Below, one piece after another: positions 32,965 through 40,896 of a stretch of DNA of 64,000 nucleotides. Origin of the DNA: an uncultured Collinsella sp. (lineage in GTDB: Bacteria > Actinomycetota > Coriobacteriia > Coriobacteriales > Coriobacteriaceae); assembly GCA_902493855.1 (NCBI GenBank), contig CABUQV010000006.1, forward strand, positions 45,314-109,313, given 5' to 3'. Under the pieces are notes generated by a model. It searched no databases, was not told the origin of the DNA, and saw only the letters and a list, made by a program, of their open reading frames with translations. Position 1 is the first letter of the stretch, and every line of letters starts with the position of its first letter. The position numbers were made by a program, and so were the translations under genes.

Positions 32965-34485
32965 CTACGACTGGCGGTAATGATCGAAGAAGTCGGCGAG
33001 GTCTTCGAGCGACTCTTTGAGCACTTCCATGCGCGGCAGATACACGATGCGGAAGTGGTCGGGCTCGGCCCAGTTAAAGCCGCCGCCGCGCGTAATCAGG
33101 ATCTTCTTCTCGTGCAGCAGGTCGAGGGCGAACTGCTCGTCATCGGTGATGTTGAACTTCTTCACATCCATCTTGGGGAAGATGTAGAACGCCGCGCGCG
33201 GCTTAACCACCGAGATGCCGTCGATCTTGCTGAGCGCCTCATACACAAAGTTGCGCTGCTCGTAGACACGACCGCCGGGACGGATGTAGTCGTTAACCGA
33301 CTGATGGCCGCCGAGCGCCGTCTGGACGATCGACTGAGCCGGCACGTTGGAGCACAGGCGCATGTTCGAGAGCATGTTGATGCCCATGATAAAGTCGCTC
33401 ATGCAGCGCTGGTTGCCCGAAAGCACCATCCAGCCAATGCGATAGCCCGCGATCATATGCGACTTGGACAGGCCGCTAAACGTAATGCAGGGCAGGTCGG
33501 GGGCGAGCGAGGCAATGGAGACGTGCTCGTAGCCGTCCATGCACAGGCGGTCGTAGATCTCGTCGGCAAAAATCATGAGCTGGTGCCTGCGTGCGATCTC
33601 AACAATGCCCTCGAGCACCTCGCGTGGATAGACAGAGCCCGTTGGGTTGTTGGGGTTGATGATGACGAGGGCCGTGGTCGCGCTCGTGATCTTGGACTCC
33701 ATATCCTCCAGGTCGGGATACCAATCCGCCTGTTCATCGCACAGATAGTGCACGGGATGACCACCGGCAAGGGTTGCGCACGCCGTCCAGAGCGGATAGT
33801 CGGGGCTGGGGATCAGAATCTCGTCGCCATTGTCGAGCAGCGCGTTCATCGAAAGCTGAATGAGCTCGGACACGCCGTTGCCCGTGTAGATGTGCTCCAT
33901 CTGAACGTTGGGCAAGCCCTTGATCTGCGAATACTGCATGATCGCCTTGCGCGCAGAGAACAGTCCGCGCGAGTTGGAATAGCCTTCGCAGTCGGGCAGC
34001 TGCTGGCGCATATCCTTAATGACCTCATCGGGCGTGCGGAAACCAAAGGGCGCCGGGTTGCCAATGTTGAGCTTGAGAATACGCTCGCCCTCGTCCTCCA
34101 TACGGGCGGCCTCGTCGACGACAGGACCGCGCACGTCATACAGGACGTTATCGAGCTTGGTGGATTTAGAAAAAGTACGCATGGTGGTGCTCCTTGGAAT
34201 TTGAGCTGAGGGATGGGGTTCGGGCCTAGAAACGTTGCGGGGCGATGATGCCTCGCTTTGATCGGCGTCACCGGCGAGCAGCCAGGTAACATCGACCTCC
34301 AAAATGCGGGCAAGCAGCTCTGCCACATCGCGCCGCGGGATCGTCTTGCCGCTCACATATTGGCTCATCTGACTCTTACCGAGTTTTTTGCCGAACATCT
34401 CCGATGCACGAATCACGTCCGACTGTCGAACGTCGCGATCGGACATAGCCTGTCGCAGGCGATCGCTAAACGTCTCTTGGGCCAC
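32965..34485 (-). CDS. Fusion of XRE HTH domain and alanine-type aminotransferase
   Basis: 506 residues from GTG 34485 (AAGGAGG upstream). The HTH domain covers about 1-60 (RLRQAMSDRDVRQSDVIRAS, LGKSQMSQYVSGKTIPRRDV). A Pro/Ser linker follows, then a 405-residue class I aminotransferase from Met102: NIGNPAPFGF, INPNNPTGSVY, FADEIYDRLC and PLP lysine in SGLSKSHMIAGYRIGW, the pattern of AlaA/AlaT alanine-glutamate aminotransferases. The internal ATG at 34182 has its own ribosome site (AAGGAGCACCACC), so a free aminotransferase may also be made. Repeated TTCAATTT motifs in the promoter suggest autoregulation. Confidence 0.85.
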   Translation of the reverse strand: MAQETFSDRLRQAMSDRDVRQSDVIRASEMFGKKLGKSQMSQYVSGKTIPRRDVAELLARILEVDVTWLLAGDADQSEASSPRNVSRPEPHPSAQIPRSTTMRTFSKSTKLDNVLYDVRGPVVDEAARMEDEGERILKLNIGNPAPFGFRTPDEVIKDMRQQLPDCEGYSNSRGLFSARKAIMQYSQIKGLPNVQMEHIYTGNGVSELIQLSMNALLDNGDEILIPSPDYPLWTACATLAGGHPVHYLCDEQADWYPDLEDMESKITSATTALVIINPNNPTGSVYPREVLEGIVEIARRHQLMIFADEIYDRLCMDGYEHVSIASLAPDLPCITFSGLSKSHMIAGYRIGWMVLSGNQRCMSDFIMGINMLSNMRLCSNVPAQSIVQTALGGHQSVNDYIRPGGRVYEQRNFVYEALSKIDGISVVKPRAAFYIFPKMDVKKFNITDDEQFALDLLHEKKILITRGGGFNWAEPDHFRIVYLPRMEVLKESLEDLADFFDHYRQS

Positions 34486-34506
34486 AGGAACCTCCTTGCT
34501 GGCAAA

Positions 34507-34589
34507 GTTCAATTTATAGAACACGAATTGAACCAAGGTTCAATTTAGGCAGCAGTATAGCGCGGCACCTCATTCGAAAGTTCAATTTC
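34507..34589. promoter_or_regulatory. Cluster of TTCAATTT operator-like repeats
   Basis: GTTCAATTTA (34507), GAATTGAAC (34525, opposite orientation), GGTTCAATTTA (34537) and AGTTCAATTTC (34579) lie within 83 bp upstream of the HTH-aminotransferase gene. They are the likely binding sites of its HTH domain. Confidence 0.6.
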
Positions 34590-34647
34590 ATAAGAAAATG
34601 TACCGAACTCCAAGATTTGCCCAAGGCGGACAATGACGTGTACACGT

Positions 34648-35505
34648 TTAGAGGTATTCAAGGAATCGGGCGGCGGCAAGCGAAACATCAGTCGCGCGAT
34701 ATATCGCATTGATTTGCCGATGGGGATATCCCTCGAGCGAACGCACGGCAACATCGAACTGACAGCGGCGCAAGATGAGCGCGGGAAGAATACTCACGCC
34801 CAGGCCGTCCTCGACCATGGCCATAATCGCATAGTCATCCCAGGTCGACAGTTTTGAGCGCACTGTCAGTCCCGCCCGACGAAACAGCGGCGTAATCTCG
34901 TCATCGGTGCCGCGTTCCAGCAGAATAAACTGCTCGTTGGCCAAATCGGCAAGGGAAACGACCTCTGCGGTGGCAAGCGAGGAGTCCGCAGGCACCACGG
35001 CCATCAGCTCGTCTTGTACCAACGGCCGCGACGCCATGCCGGCGCCGCGTGGCTCACGCGGGATAAAGCCCAGATCGCAGCGGCCCTCTCCCACCCATTG
35101 TTCGATCTCTGAGTAATCGCCCATCAGCAACTCATAATCGACGTCCGGGTGATCGGCGCGAAAGCGCGCGATCACCGGCGGCAGCACGTGGGTCGCCACG
35201 CTCGAAAACGTACCGATGCAGATTTTGCCGCGCATGAGCCCACGCATCTCATCCACCCGACGCTGCAAACGAACAAATTCCTCGCATAACGCCTCGACCG
35301 CCGGCATGACTTGCCGCCCATCGGCAGAAAGCACTACGCCCTCGTGGCTTCTATCGAGCACTTTAAAGCCCCAGTCGGCCTCAAGATCGGCCACCATACG
35401 GCTCACGCCCGACTGCGAATAGCTCAGGCGCTCGGCGGCGCGCGTAAAGCTTCCGGCGCGCACCGTCTCCAGCAGCACCTGCATCTTTTGAATATTCGCT
35501 TCCAC
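34648..35505 (-). CDS. LysR-family transcriptional regulator
   Basis: 285 residues from GTG 35505 (GGTGGAGG six bases upstream). N-terminal HTH: MQVLLETVRAGSFTRAAERL, SYSQSGVSRMVADLE. The C-terminal periplasmic-binding-like effector domain follows (GKICIGTFSSVATHVLP, LGFIPREP, LADLANEQFILLERG). Standard family length. It is divergent from the EamA transporter gene with 118 bp between them, so it probably controls that exporter. Effector unknown. Confidence 0.9.
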   Translation of the reverse strand: MEANIQKMQVLLETVRAGSFTRAAERLSYSQSGVSRMVADLEADWGFKVLDRSHEGVVLSADGRQVMPAVEALCEEFVRLQRRVDEMRGLMRGKICIGTFSSVATHVLPPVIARFRADHPDVDYELLMGDYSEIEQWVGEGRCDLGFIPREPRGAGMASRPLVQDELMAVVPADSSLATAEVVSLADLANEQFILLERGTDDEITPLFRRAGLTVRSKLSTWDDYAIMAMVEDGLGVSILPALILRRCQFDVAVRSLEGYPHRQINAIYRATDVSLAAARFLEYL

Positions 35506-35623
35506 GACACGCCTCCACCTTTGCATGAGTTTTTGTCATGTTATCCATGCATTATATTCGCTTTTCTTCTAAAGCCACCTCACCCATAGTGAACATGCTC
35601 GGATATAGAGGGGATGTCAGCGC

Positions 35624-36526
35624 ATGAACAACGGACTGTTTACGTACTTAGCAGCATTGCTATTGTTTGGCTCCAACGGCGTCATCGCCGCTGCCATCGC
35701 GCTGCCGAGCTCCGATATCGTGCTGCTCCGCACGTTTTTGGGCGCACTCTCGCTTGTCGCCATCCTCATCATCACCCAACGCCATACGTTGCAGGCGCCA
35801 TCTCGCCCCCGCGAAGCCGCAGCCCTCCTCCTCTCGGGAGCCGCGCTGGGCGCCAGCTGGATTTTTCTGTTCCGCGCCTACCAGACGATCGGCGTCGGCG
35901 TATCCTCGCTGCTGTACTACTGCGGCCCCATCATTGTCATGGCGCTCTCCCCGCTCATCTTTGGCGAAAAGCTGACCGGCGGCAAAATCGCCGGCTTTAT
36001 CGCCGTTGCCTGCGGTGCTTTTCTCATTGCGGCACAAGGTCTAGGTGGCAATATGCCCATTGCGGGTATCGTTTGCGGCATCGTCTCGGCCTTCTGCTAC
36101 GCATTGATGGTCATCGCCAGCAAGGGTGCGCCACACATCGAAGGCCTCGAAAACTCCGCGCTCCAGGTGAGCGCCGCCTTTGTGACCGCGCTGACCCTCA
36201 CACTCATCACGCAGGGCGCCCCCTCATTCCTGTCCGCCGCCAGTATTGATTGGCGCGCCGTCATCATGCTCGGCGTCGTCAACACTGGCATCGGTTGCCT
36301 GCTCTACTTTAGCGCCGTCGCCAAGCTGCCCGTCCAGACCGTCGCGGTCGTCGGCTACCTCGAGCCACTTTCGGCGGTCGTGTTCTCGGCCGTCCTTTTG
36401 GGCGAAGCCATGACACCGGTCCGCCTGATGGGCGCCGCACTTATCATCGGCGGCGCACTCTTTTGCGAACTCGCCGACAAACGCGCAGGCGCCAAGGCTG
36501 GCATCGCCCAGACAGCACGCGCCTAA
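35624..36526 (+). CDS. EamA/DMT-family metabolite exporter
   Basis: 300 residues with about ten hydrophobic segments in two EamA repeats: first repeat LLLFGSNGVIAAAIA...LRTFLGALSLVAI, second IAGIVCGIVSAFCYALMVIASKG...VGYLEPLSAVVFSAVLLGE. The E-P motif before the last pair of helices is typical. It probably exports amino acids or related metabolites. AGAGGGGA precedes the ATG. Divergent from a LysR regulator. Confidence 0.88.
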   Translation: MNNGLFTYLAALLLFGSNGVIAAAIALPSSDIVLLRTFLGALSLVAILIITQRHTLQAPSRPREAAALLLSGAALGASWIFLFRAYQTIGVGVSSLLYYCGPIIVMALSPLIFGEKLTGGKIAGFIAVACGAFLIAAQGLGGNMPIAGIVCGIVSAFCYALMVIASKGAPHIEGLENSALQVSAAFVTALTLTLITQGAPSFLSAASIDWRAVIMLGVVNTGIGCLLYFSAVAKLPVQTVAVVGYLEPLSAVVFSAVLLGEAMTPVRLMGAALIIGGALFCELADKRAGAKAGIAQTARA

Positions 36527-36635
36527 AAGCCCCCTCTTCATTCAGTTTCAAAGCCGGGGTGTGTCCGCAGTTATCACATTGCAGCACGCCATTCAGCGGA
36601 TGCGCCCCTGCTTTAAAATGCTGCCTGCGTACATG

Positions 36636-36660
36636 AATAATCCCCAGATGGGGAATTATT
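36636..36660. repeat. Hairpin in the kup leader
   Basis: AATAATCCCC, loop AGAT, GGGGAATTATT (one extra A) forms a near-perfect hairpin about 100 bp before the Kup start. It lacks a T-run. A regulatory role is possible; the region holds no other gene. Confidence 0.5.
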
Positions 36661-36760
36661 GTCTAAAACAACCTGATGTGCCAAACTGCTCTTGTATGTA
36701 TAAAAGCGGCATAAAAGTTATCTACTCAGGACAGATAACCGGATGTCTAAGGGAGTCCAC

Positions 36761-38992
36761 GTGGCACACACCAAACTGGAGGCAAGCCTCCAAGACCGGC
36801 ATGGGCAGGGCGGGCACGGAGCCATTCCCCTCTCCGCTGGCATGCTGCTCGTAACGCTCGGCGTCGTCTATGGCGACATCGGCACGAGCCCTATGTACAC
36901 CATGAAATCAATCGTCGCCAACAACGGCGGCATCGGCACCGTCAGCGAGGATATGATTCTGGGCGCGCTTTCGCTCGTCATCTGGACCATGACGCTCGTG
37001 ACCACGGTCAAGTACGTGGTAATCGCCATGAAGGCCGACAACCACAGCGAAGGCGGCATCTTCGCTCTGTTCAGCCTCGTGCGCAAGGTGGCGCCGTGGC
37101 TGATTCTCCCCGCCATGATCGGCGGCGCGGCGCTGCTCGCCGACGGCATCCTCACCCCCGCGGTCACGGTCACCACGGCCATTGAGGGCCTGCGTACCAT
37201 CGAGTGGGGCCACGCGCTTTTGGGTGACGGGCAAACCAACGTCATCATTATTACCATCATCATTATCTGCGGCCTATTTGCCATGCAGCGTGCCGGCACC
37301 TCGTCGATCGGCAAGCTGTTCGGCCCACTCATGACGCTGTGGTTCCTGTTCTTGGCTGGTGCCGGTCTGTTCAACATGCTCGGCAACCTGTCCATCTTGC
37401 GCGCGCTCAACCCCATCCGCGGCATCATGTTCCTGTTCTCGCCCATCAACCACTCGGGCATTATGGTGCTCGGCTTTGTCTTCCTGTCAACGACCGGCGC
37501 CGAGGCGCTCTACTCGGACATGGGTCATGTGGGCAAGGCCAACATCTATGCATCCTGGCCGTTCGTAAAGGCCGCACTTATCCTTAACTATCTGGGTCAG
37601 GGCGCTTGGCTGCTCGCCAACAACTCCAATCCTCAGATGCTCGCGATGGATATCGTCAACCCGTTCTATATGATGCTTCCCGAGCCCCTGCGCCCCTTTG
37701 CCATCGTGCTTTCGGCCGTAGCGGCCATCATCGCCTCGCAGGCGCTCATCACCGGCTCGTTCTCGTTGGTTTCGGAGGCAACGCGCCTCAACCTTATGCC
37801 GCACCTGCGCATCCACTACCCCAGCGACACCAAGGGCCAGCTCTATATTCCGCTCGTCAACAACATCATGTGGGTCGGCTGCATCTTCATCGTGCTGCTG
37901 TTCCAGAACTCCGAGCGCATGGAGAGCGCCTACGGCCTCGCCATTACCGTGACCATGCTCATGACCACGACGCTTTTGACGAGCTACATCGCCGGTATCC
38001 TCAAGCACAAGCTGGGGGCCGGCGTCTTCGCCCTGCTCTTTGGTGCCATTGAGCTGTGCTTCTTCGCTTCGTGCCTCACCATGTTCTTTGACGGCGGCTA
38101 CGTCATGATCTTCCTGGCCTCGCTGCTGTTTGGCCTTATGTATGTGTGGCGCCGCGGCACCGCCATCGAGCGCACGCAGACGATTCTGCTGCCCGTCTCC
38201 AAGTACATCGACCAGCTCAATCGCCTACGCAATGACGAGACCTATCCCGTGCTCGCCGACAATCTGGTATTTCTCACCAACAGCCCCGACCCGCTCACGC
38301 TCGACCGCGACGTGCTCTACTCCATCTTGGACAAGCACCCCAAGCGCGCCAAGGCATACTGGTTCATCAACGTGCACGTTACCGACGAGCCCTATACGCA
38401 CGAATACTCCGTTGAGACCTTTGGCACGGACTTCCTGTTCCGCGTGCGCCTGAACCTGGGCTTTAAGGTCAATCAGCGCGTCAACGCCTATCTGCGCCAG
38501 ATCGTTGGCGACCTGATGGCCTCGGGAGAGCTGCCGCCGCAACATCACACCTACTCCATCTACGAGACGCGCGGCAACGTGGGCGACTTCCGTTTTTGCA
38601 TGCTGCGCAAGATGCTTGCCCCCGAGACGGACATCAACCGCAACGACCATCGCGTCATGGCCATCAAGTACGCCGTCCGCCGCGCCTGCGGAAGCCCGGC
38701 ACGCTGGTACGGTCTTGAGAACTCGGCCATCATCATCGAGTACGTGCCCCTCTTTGCTCGTATGCGTCCGGCAGTCAAACTCGTACGCACCCAGGTGCCA
38801 CTCGAGGTTCAGATCGAGGAAGCCGAGGAAATGGATGTCGATATCTTCTCGGGCGACCTGGTCAACGGCAACGAAGCCGGTAGGGACATGAACGTCGATC
38901 CCACCGAGCTGCTCGAGAGCGTCGCCGAGACGCCCGAACAGCAACAACTCGACGGCCTCGAGAGCGAACAACTCAACGACGCGAACTTCTAG
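36761..38992 (+). CDS. kup: Kup potassium uptake protein
   Basis: 743 residues from GTG 36761, with AAGGGAG five bases upstream; an in-frame ATG at 36743 lacks a site. Hallmark N-terminus: LLVTLGVVYGDIGTSPMYTMKS. Conserved blocks LIWTMTLVTTVKYVVIAMKADNHSEGG (split) and SLVSEATRLNLMPHLRI follow, with about twelve membrane segments to residue 440 and then a cytoplasmic tail of about 290 residues ending in acidic repeats. It drives proton-coupled potassium uptake. No c-di-AMP riboswitch was recognised upstream. Confidence 0.94.
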   Translation: MAHTKLEASLQDRHGQGGHGAIPLSAGMLLVTLGVVYGDIGTSPMYTMKSIVANNGGIGTVSEDMILGALSLVIWTMTLVTTVKYVVIAMKADNHSEGGIFALFSLVRKVAPWLILPAMIGGAALLADGILTPAVTVTTAIEGLRTIEWGHALLGDGQTNVIIITIIIICGLFAMQRAGTSSIGKLFGPLMTLWFLFLAGAGLFNMLGNLSILRALNPIRGIMFLFSPINHSGIMVLGFVFLSTTGAEALYSDMGHVGKANIYASWPFVKAALILNYLGQGAWLLANNSNPQMLAMDIVNPFYMMLPEPLRPFAIVLSAVAAIIASQALITGSFSLVSEATRLNLMPHLRIHYPSDTKGQLYIPLVNNIMWVGCIFIVLLFQNSERMESAYGLAITVTMLMTTTLLTSYIAGILKHKLGAGVFALLFGAIELCFFASCLTMFFDGGYVMIFLASLLFGLMYVWRRGTAIERTQTILLPVSKYIDQLNRLRNDETYPVLADNLVFLTNSPDPLTLDRDVLYSILDKHPKRAKAYWFINVHVTDEPYTHEYSVETFGTDFLFRVRLNLGFKVNQRVNAYLRQIVGDLMASGELPPQHHTYSIYETRGNVGDFRFCMLRKMLAPETDINRNDHRVMAIKYAVRRACGSPARWYGLENSAIIIEYVPLFARMRPAVKLVRTQVPLEVQIEEAEEMDVDIFSGDLVNGNEAGRDMNVDPTELLESVAETPEQQQLDGLESEQLNDANF

Positions 38993-39013
38993 CGACGTCG
39001 CACATCGATGACA

Positions 39014-39047
39014 GCGGCCCTGCACCTCACAGGAGATGCAGGGCCGC
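39014..39047. terminator. Hairpin between kup and the bile salt hydrolase gene
   Basis: GCGGCCCTGCA and TGCAGGGCCGC form an 11-bp stem between convergent genes; no clear T-run follows. Confidence 0.6.
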
Positions 39048-39071
39048 ATTGCATTGCAGTAAAGCTATCGG

Positions 39072-40037
39072 CTACGAACGGCGCGGCTCGGGAACCACGA
39101 GCCTATCGGGGTTCGCACCCTCGGCATCCATCAGGCTCACGTAGCGAATCGAAGGGTCCTCGTACGTCGCGTAGTAATAATTGCCCGTACGCGCGCTAAA
39201 GCATCCGGTGTAGATAGTCTTCTCGAACTTGCCATCGCCCATCCTGGACGCCCCCTCGACCATCATCACGCCCTCGAGCGAGCGGAACATGCGAATCACG
39301 TTTTCGGCCTCGCTCTCCTTTTGCGGATAATTGGCATTGAGGTACGCCGCCTTTACAAAACGGCTCGGCGAATAGCAGTCGCCGGGAATGCCGCGCATGC
39401 CGGCACCCGCGCCATAGGGCTTAAGCTCGGCGCCGCGCCACGTCGCCGTCTGCGGAAAATCGTTTGTGGCGGTGATATAGGTGCGCAGGTTTTCCATGTG
39501 CCACGGGAAGGTCGGCTGGTTGGCAAGGGTGTCAACCGGATCATCGTACACATGCAGGCCGTCGGCCATCATCTCGACCACAATGCTGCGCCGGTCGTCG
39601 CCGATAATCCAGTGGAGCAGTGACACGCCTAGGCCTTCGCCCGCCGATTTGGCCACGATCGCCACGTCACGCAGCGCCACCTCGACCTCATCGACCGTCG
39701 AGAACGTCGACGCCACCCACAGGGGAAACTCGTAGGCCGCGATATTGGTCTTGCCATCAACCGGGCCCTCGGCATACTCGGCATAGCCGGGAAAGTTGAG
39801 GCCCGCCACCGCCAGGCCCGCATCGTTGCCGCAGTCGAAAAACATGGGATAGTTCTTGTAATCGATGCACATGCCGATTACCGCGTGTGCCGCTGTCGCA
39901 TCGTCGATAAACGAATACGGGATGTGGAACCCGCGGGGCATCACACGAACCTGCTCGCCGTATCCAAAGCTCCAGTCGAGGTTGCGGCCCAGATACATGT
40001 TGCCAGAATTATCGGTAAATCGAATACTCGTGCACAT
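39072..40037 (-). CDS. bsh: Choloylglycine hydrolase family (bile salt hydrolase)
   Basis: 321 residues. The N-terminal nucleophile C2 directly follows Met (MCTSIRFTD). R18 and D21 lie in LGRNLDWSFG. The N81 position in LNFPGYAEY, the asparagine near 173 (ANQPTFPWHM) and the arginine near 226 (YSPSRFVKAAYL) complete the catalytic set of conjugated bile acid hydrolases and penicillin V acylases. It cleaves the amide of glyco- or tauro-conjugated bile acids; autocatalytic removal of Met1 is expected. Length is typical (315-330). The presence of LNFPGYAEY favours the bile salt branch over the penicillin acylase branch. Single gene preceded by a terminator. Confidence 0.9.
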   Translation of the reverse strand: MCTSIRFTDNSGNMYLGRNLDWSFGYGEQVRVMPRGFHIPYSFIDDATAAHAVIGMCIDYKNYPMFFDCGNDAGLAVAGLNFPGYAEYAEGPVDGKTNIAAYEFPLWVASTFSTVDEVEVALRDVAIVAKSAGEGLGVSLLHWIIGDDRRSIVVEMMADGLHVYDDPVDTLANQPTFPWHMENLRTYITATNDFPQTATWRGAELKPYGAGAGMRGIPGDCYSPSRFVKAAYLNANYPQKESEAENVIRMFRSLEGVMMVEGASRMGDGKFEKTIYTGCFSARTGNYYYATYEDPSIRYVSLMDAEGANPDRLVVPEPRRS

Positions 40038-40105
40038 AGCGCCTCCTAGCTTTACGTTCTTGCTAAGTTCATTGTCACCAATTTAAAGGGGCCCTAAACA
40101 AAATA

Positions 40106-40135
40106 AGCCCGGACATGACAACAATGTCATGCCCG
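40106..40135 (-). terminator. Minus-strand terminator of the deformylase-like gene
   Basis: On the minus strand a 15-bp stem (with two G-U pairs, ACATTGTTGT loop region) is followed by TTATTTTGTTT. Plus-strand folding has two mismatches, so the orientation is minus. Confidence 0.7.
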
Positions 40136-40186
40136 GACTATTCAATCAGGATAAACTCAACCAAGTTAACACCGCAGGTCGTCTAA

Positions 40187-40290
40187 GGGGTCAAAGTGCC
40201 GCAGATTGCCACGAAAGAGGAGCGAAGCGTACTTAAGGTACGCGAGCGACGATTGAGCGGCAAGGTGCGGCGCTTTGGTCCCCTTAGACC
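40187..40290. repeat. About 104-bp palindrome overlapping a gene end
   Basis: Arms GGTCGTCTAAGGGGTCAAAG and CTTTGGTCCCCTTAGACC pair imperfectly. The centre contains GCGTAC CTTAA GTACGC (as read on the minus strand). The right arm includes the last seven bases and stop of the deformylase-like gene. Confidence 0.75.
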
Positions 40291-40703
40291 AACTTTCCAA
40301 GACAGTGGTCAATCATGTGTTGGATCATCTGAGCCTCGAAGCCCACAAAGTCCTGCTTGCGCTCGCGCATCTTGCCATCGACGATCTGGTCAAAGGCAAC
40401 CTTGCACTTGATGTAGCGCGTAGACTTAGTGATCTCCTCGTGCGTCAGGCAGCTCTCCTCCATCTTGCTGGCACCCAAGCCAAACACCAGACGGGGGTTG
40501 TAGAGCACATGGGGCTCGCCGGCATCGTCCAGGTAGACGCAGACCTTCTTGGTGACGCCGATCTGGTTGGCGGCAAGGCAGCCGGCATCGTCGAGCGACT
40601 TGATGGTATCGATCAGGTCCTGTGCCACCGACTCGTCCTCGACAGTCGCGACCTCGCAACGCTGGGACAGAATAGCCTCGTCGTGGCAGAGCTCTTTAAT
40701 CAT
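40284..40703 (-). CDS. Peptide deformylase-like protein with altered active site
   Basis: 139 residues from ATG 40703 (GGAGG five bases upstream, formed by an upstream ATGGAGG). Motif 1 CLAANQIG keeps the glutamine, but motif 2 is ESCLT instead of EGCLS, and motif 3 is QHMIDH: the catalytic glutamate of HExxH is methionine. The cysteine and two histidine metal ligands remain. Deformylase activity is therefore doubtful; a binding or decoy role is possible. The genuine def gene lies at 32280. Its stop codon is part of a palindromic repeat. Confidence 0.8.
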   Translation of the reverse strand: MIKELCHDEAILSQRCEVATVEDESVAQDLIDTIKSLDDAGCLAANQIGVTKKVCVYLDDAGEPHVLYNPRLVFGLGASKMEESCLTHEEITKSTRYIKCKVAFDQIVDGKMRERKQDFVGFEAQMIQHMIDHCLGKLV

Positions 40704-40896
40704 GCATTCCTCCATAGGGGTCGTTGTAACTGCTTAAGTATACGGTACCTACACATTTTCATACGGAAAATACCGCCCGTCCATTACAAAGCGCCGAACA
40801 TCGACATGCGAGGAACAGCAAGGTTGTAAAGGCGATATAGTAAGTAAGTTCGTGTCAATCGGCCTAAACTCGGGGCCGAACAAGGAAAGGGTGTGC

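Noticed and set aside
36527..36760. c-di-AMP (ydaO) riboswitch before kup
   Set aside because: Only one simple hairpin is visible; the conserved ydaO core blocks are absent.
40716..40896. Purine riboswitch before the NCS2 permease
   Set aside because: No TATA...GTTTCTACC-type core or three-way junction pattern.
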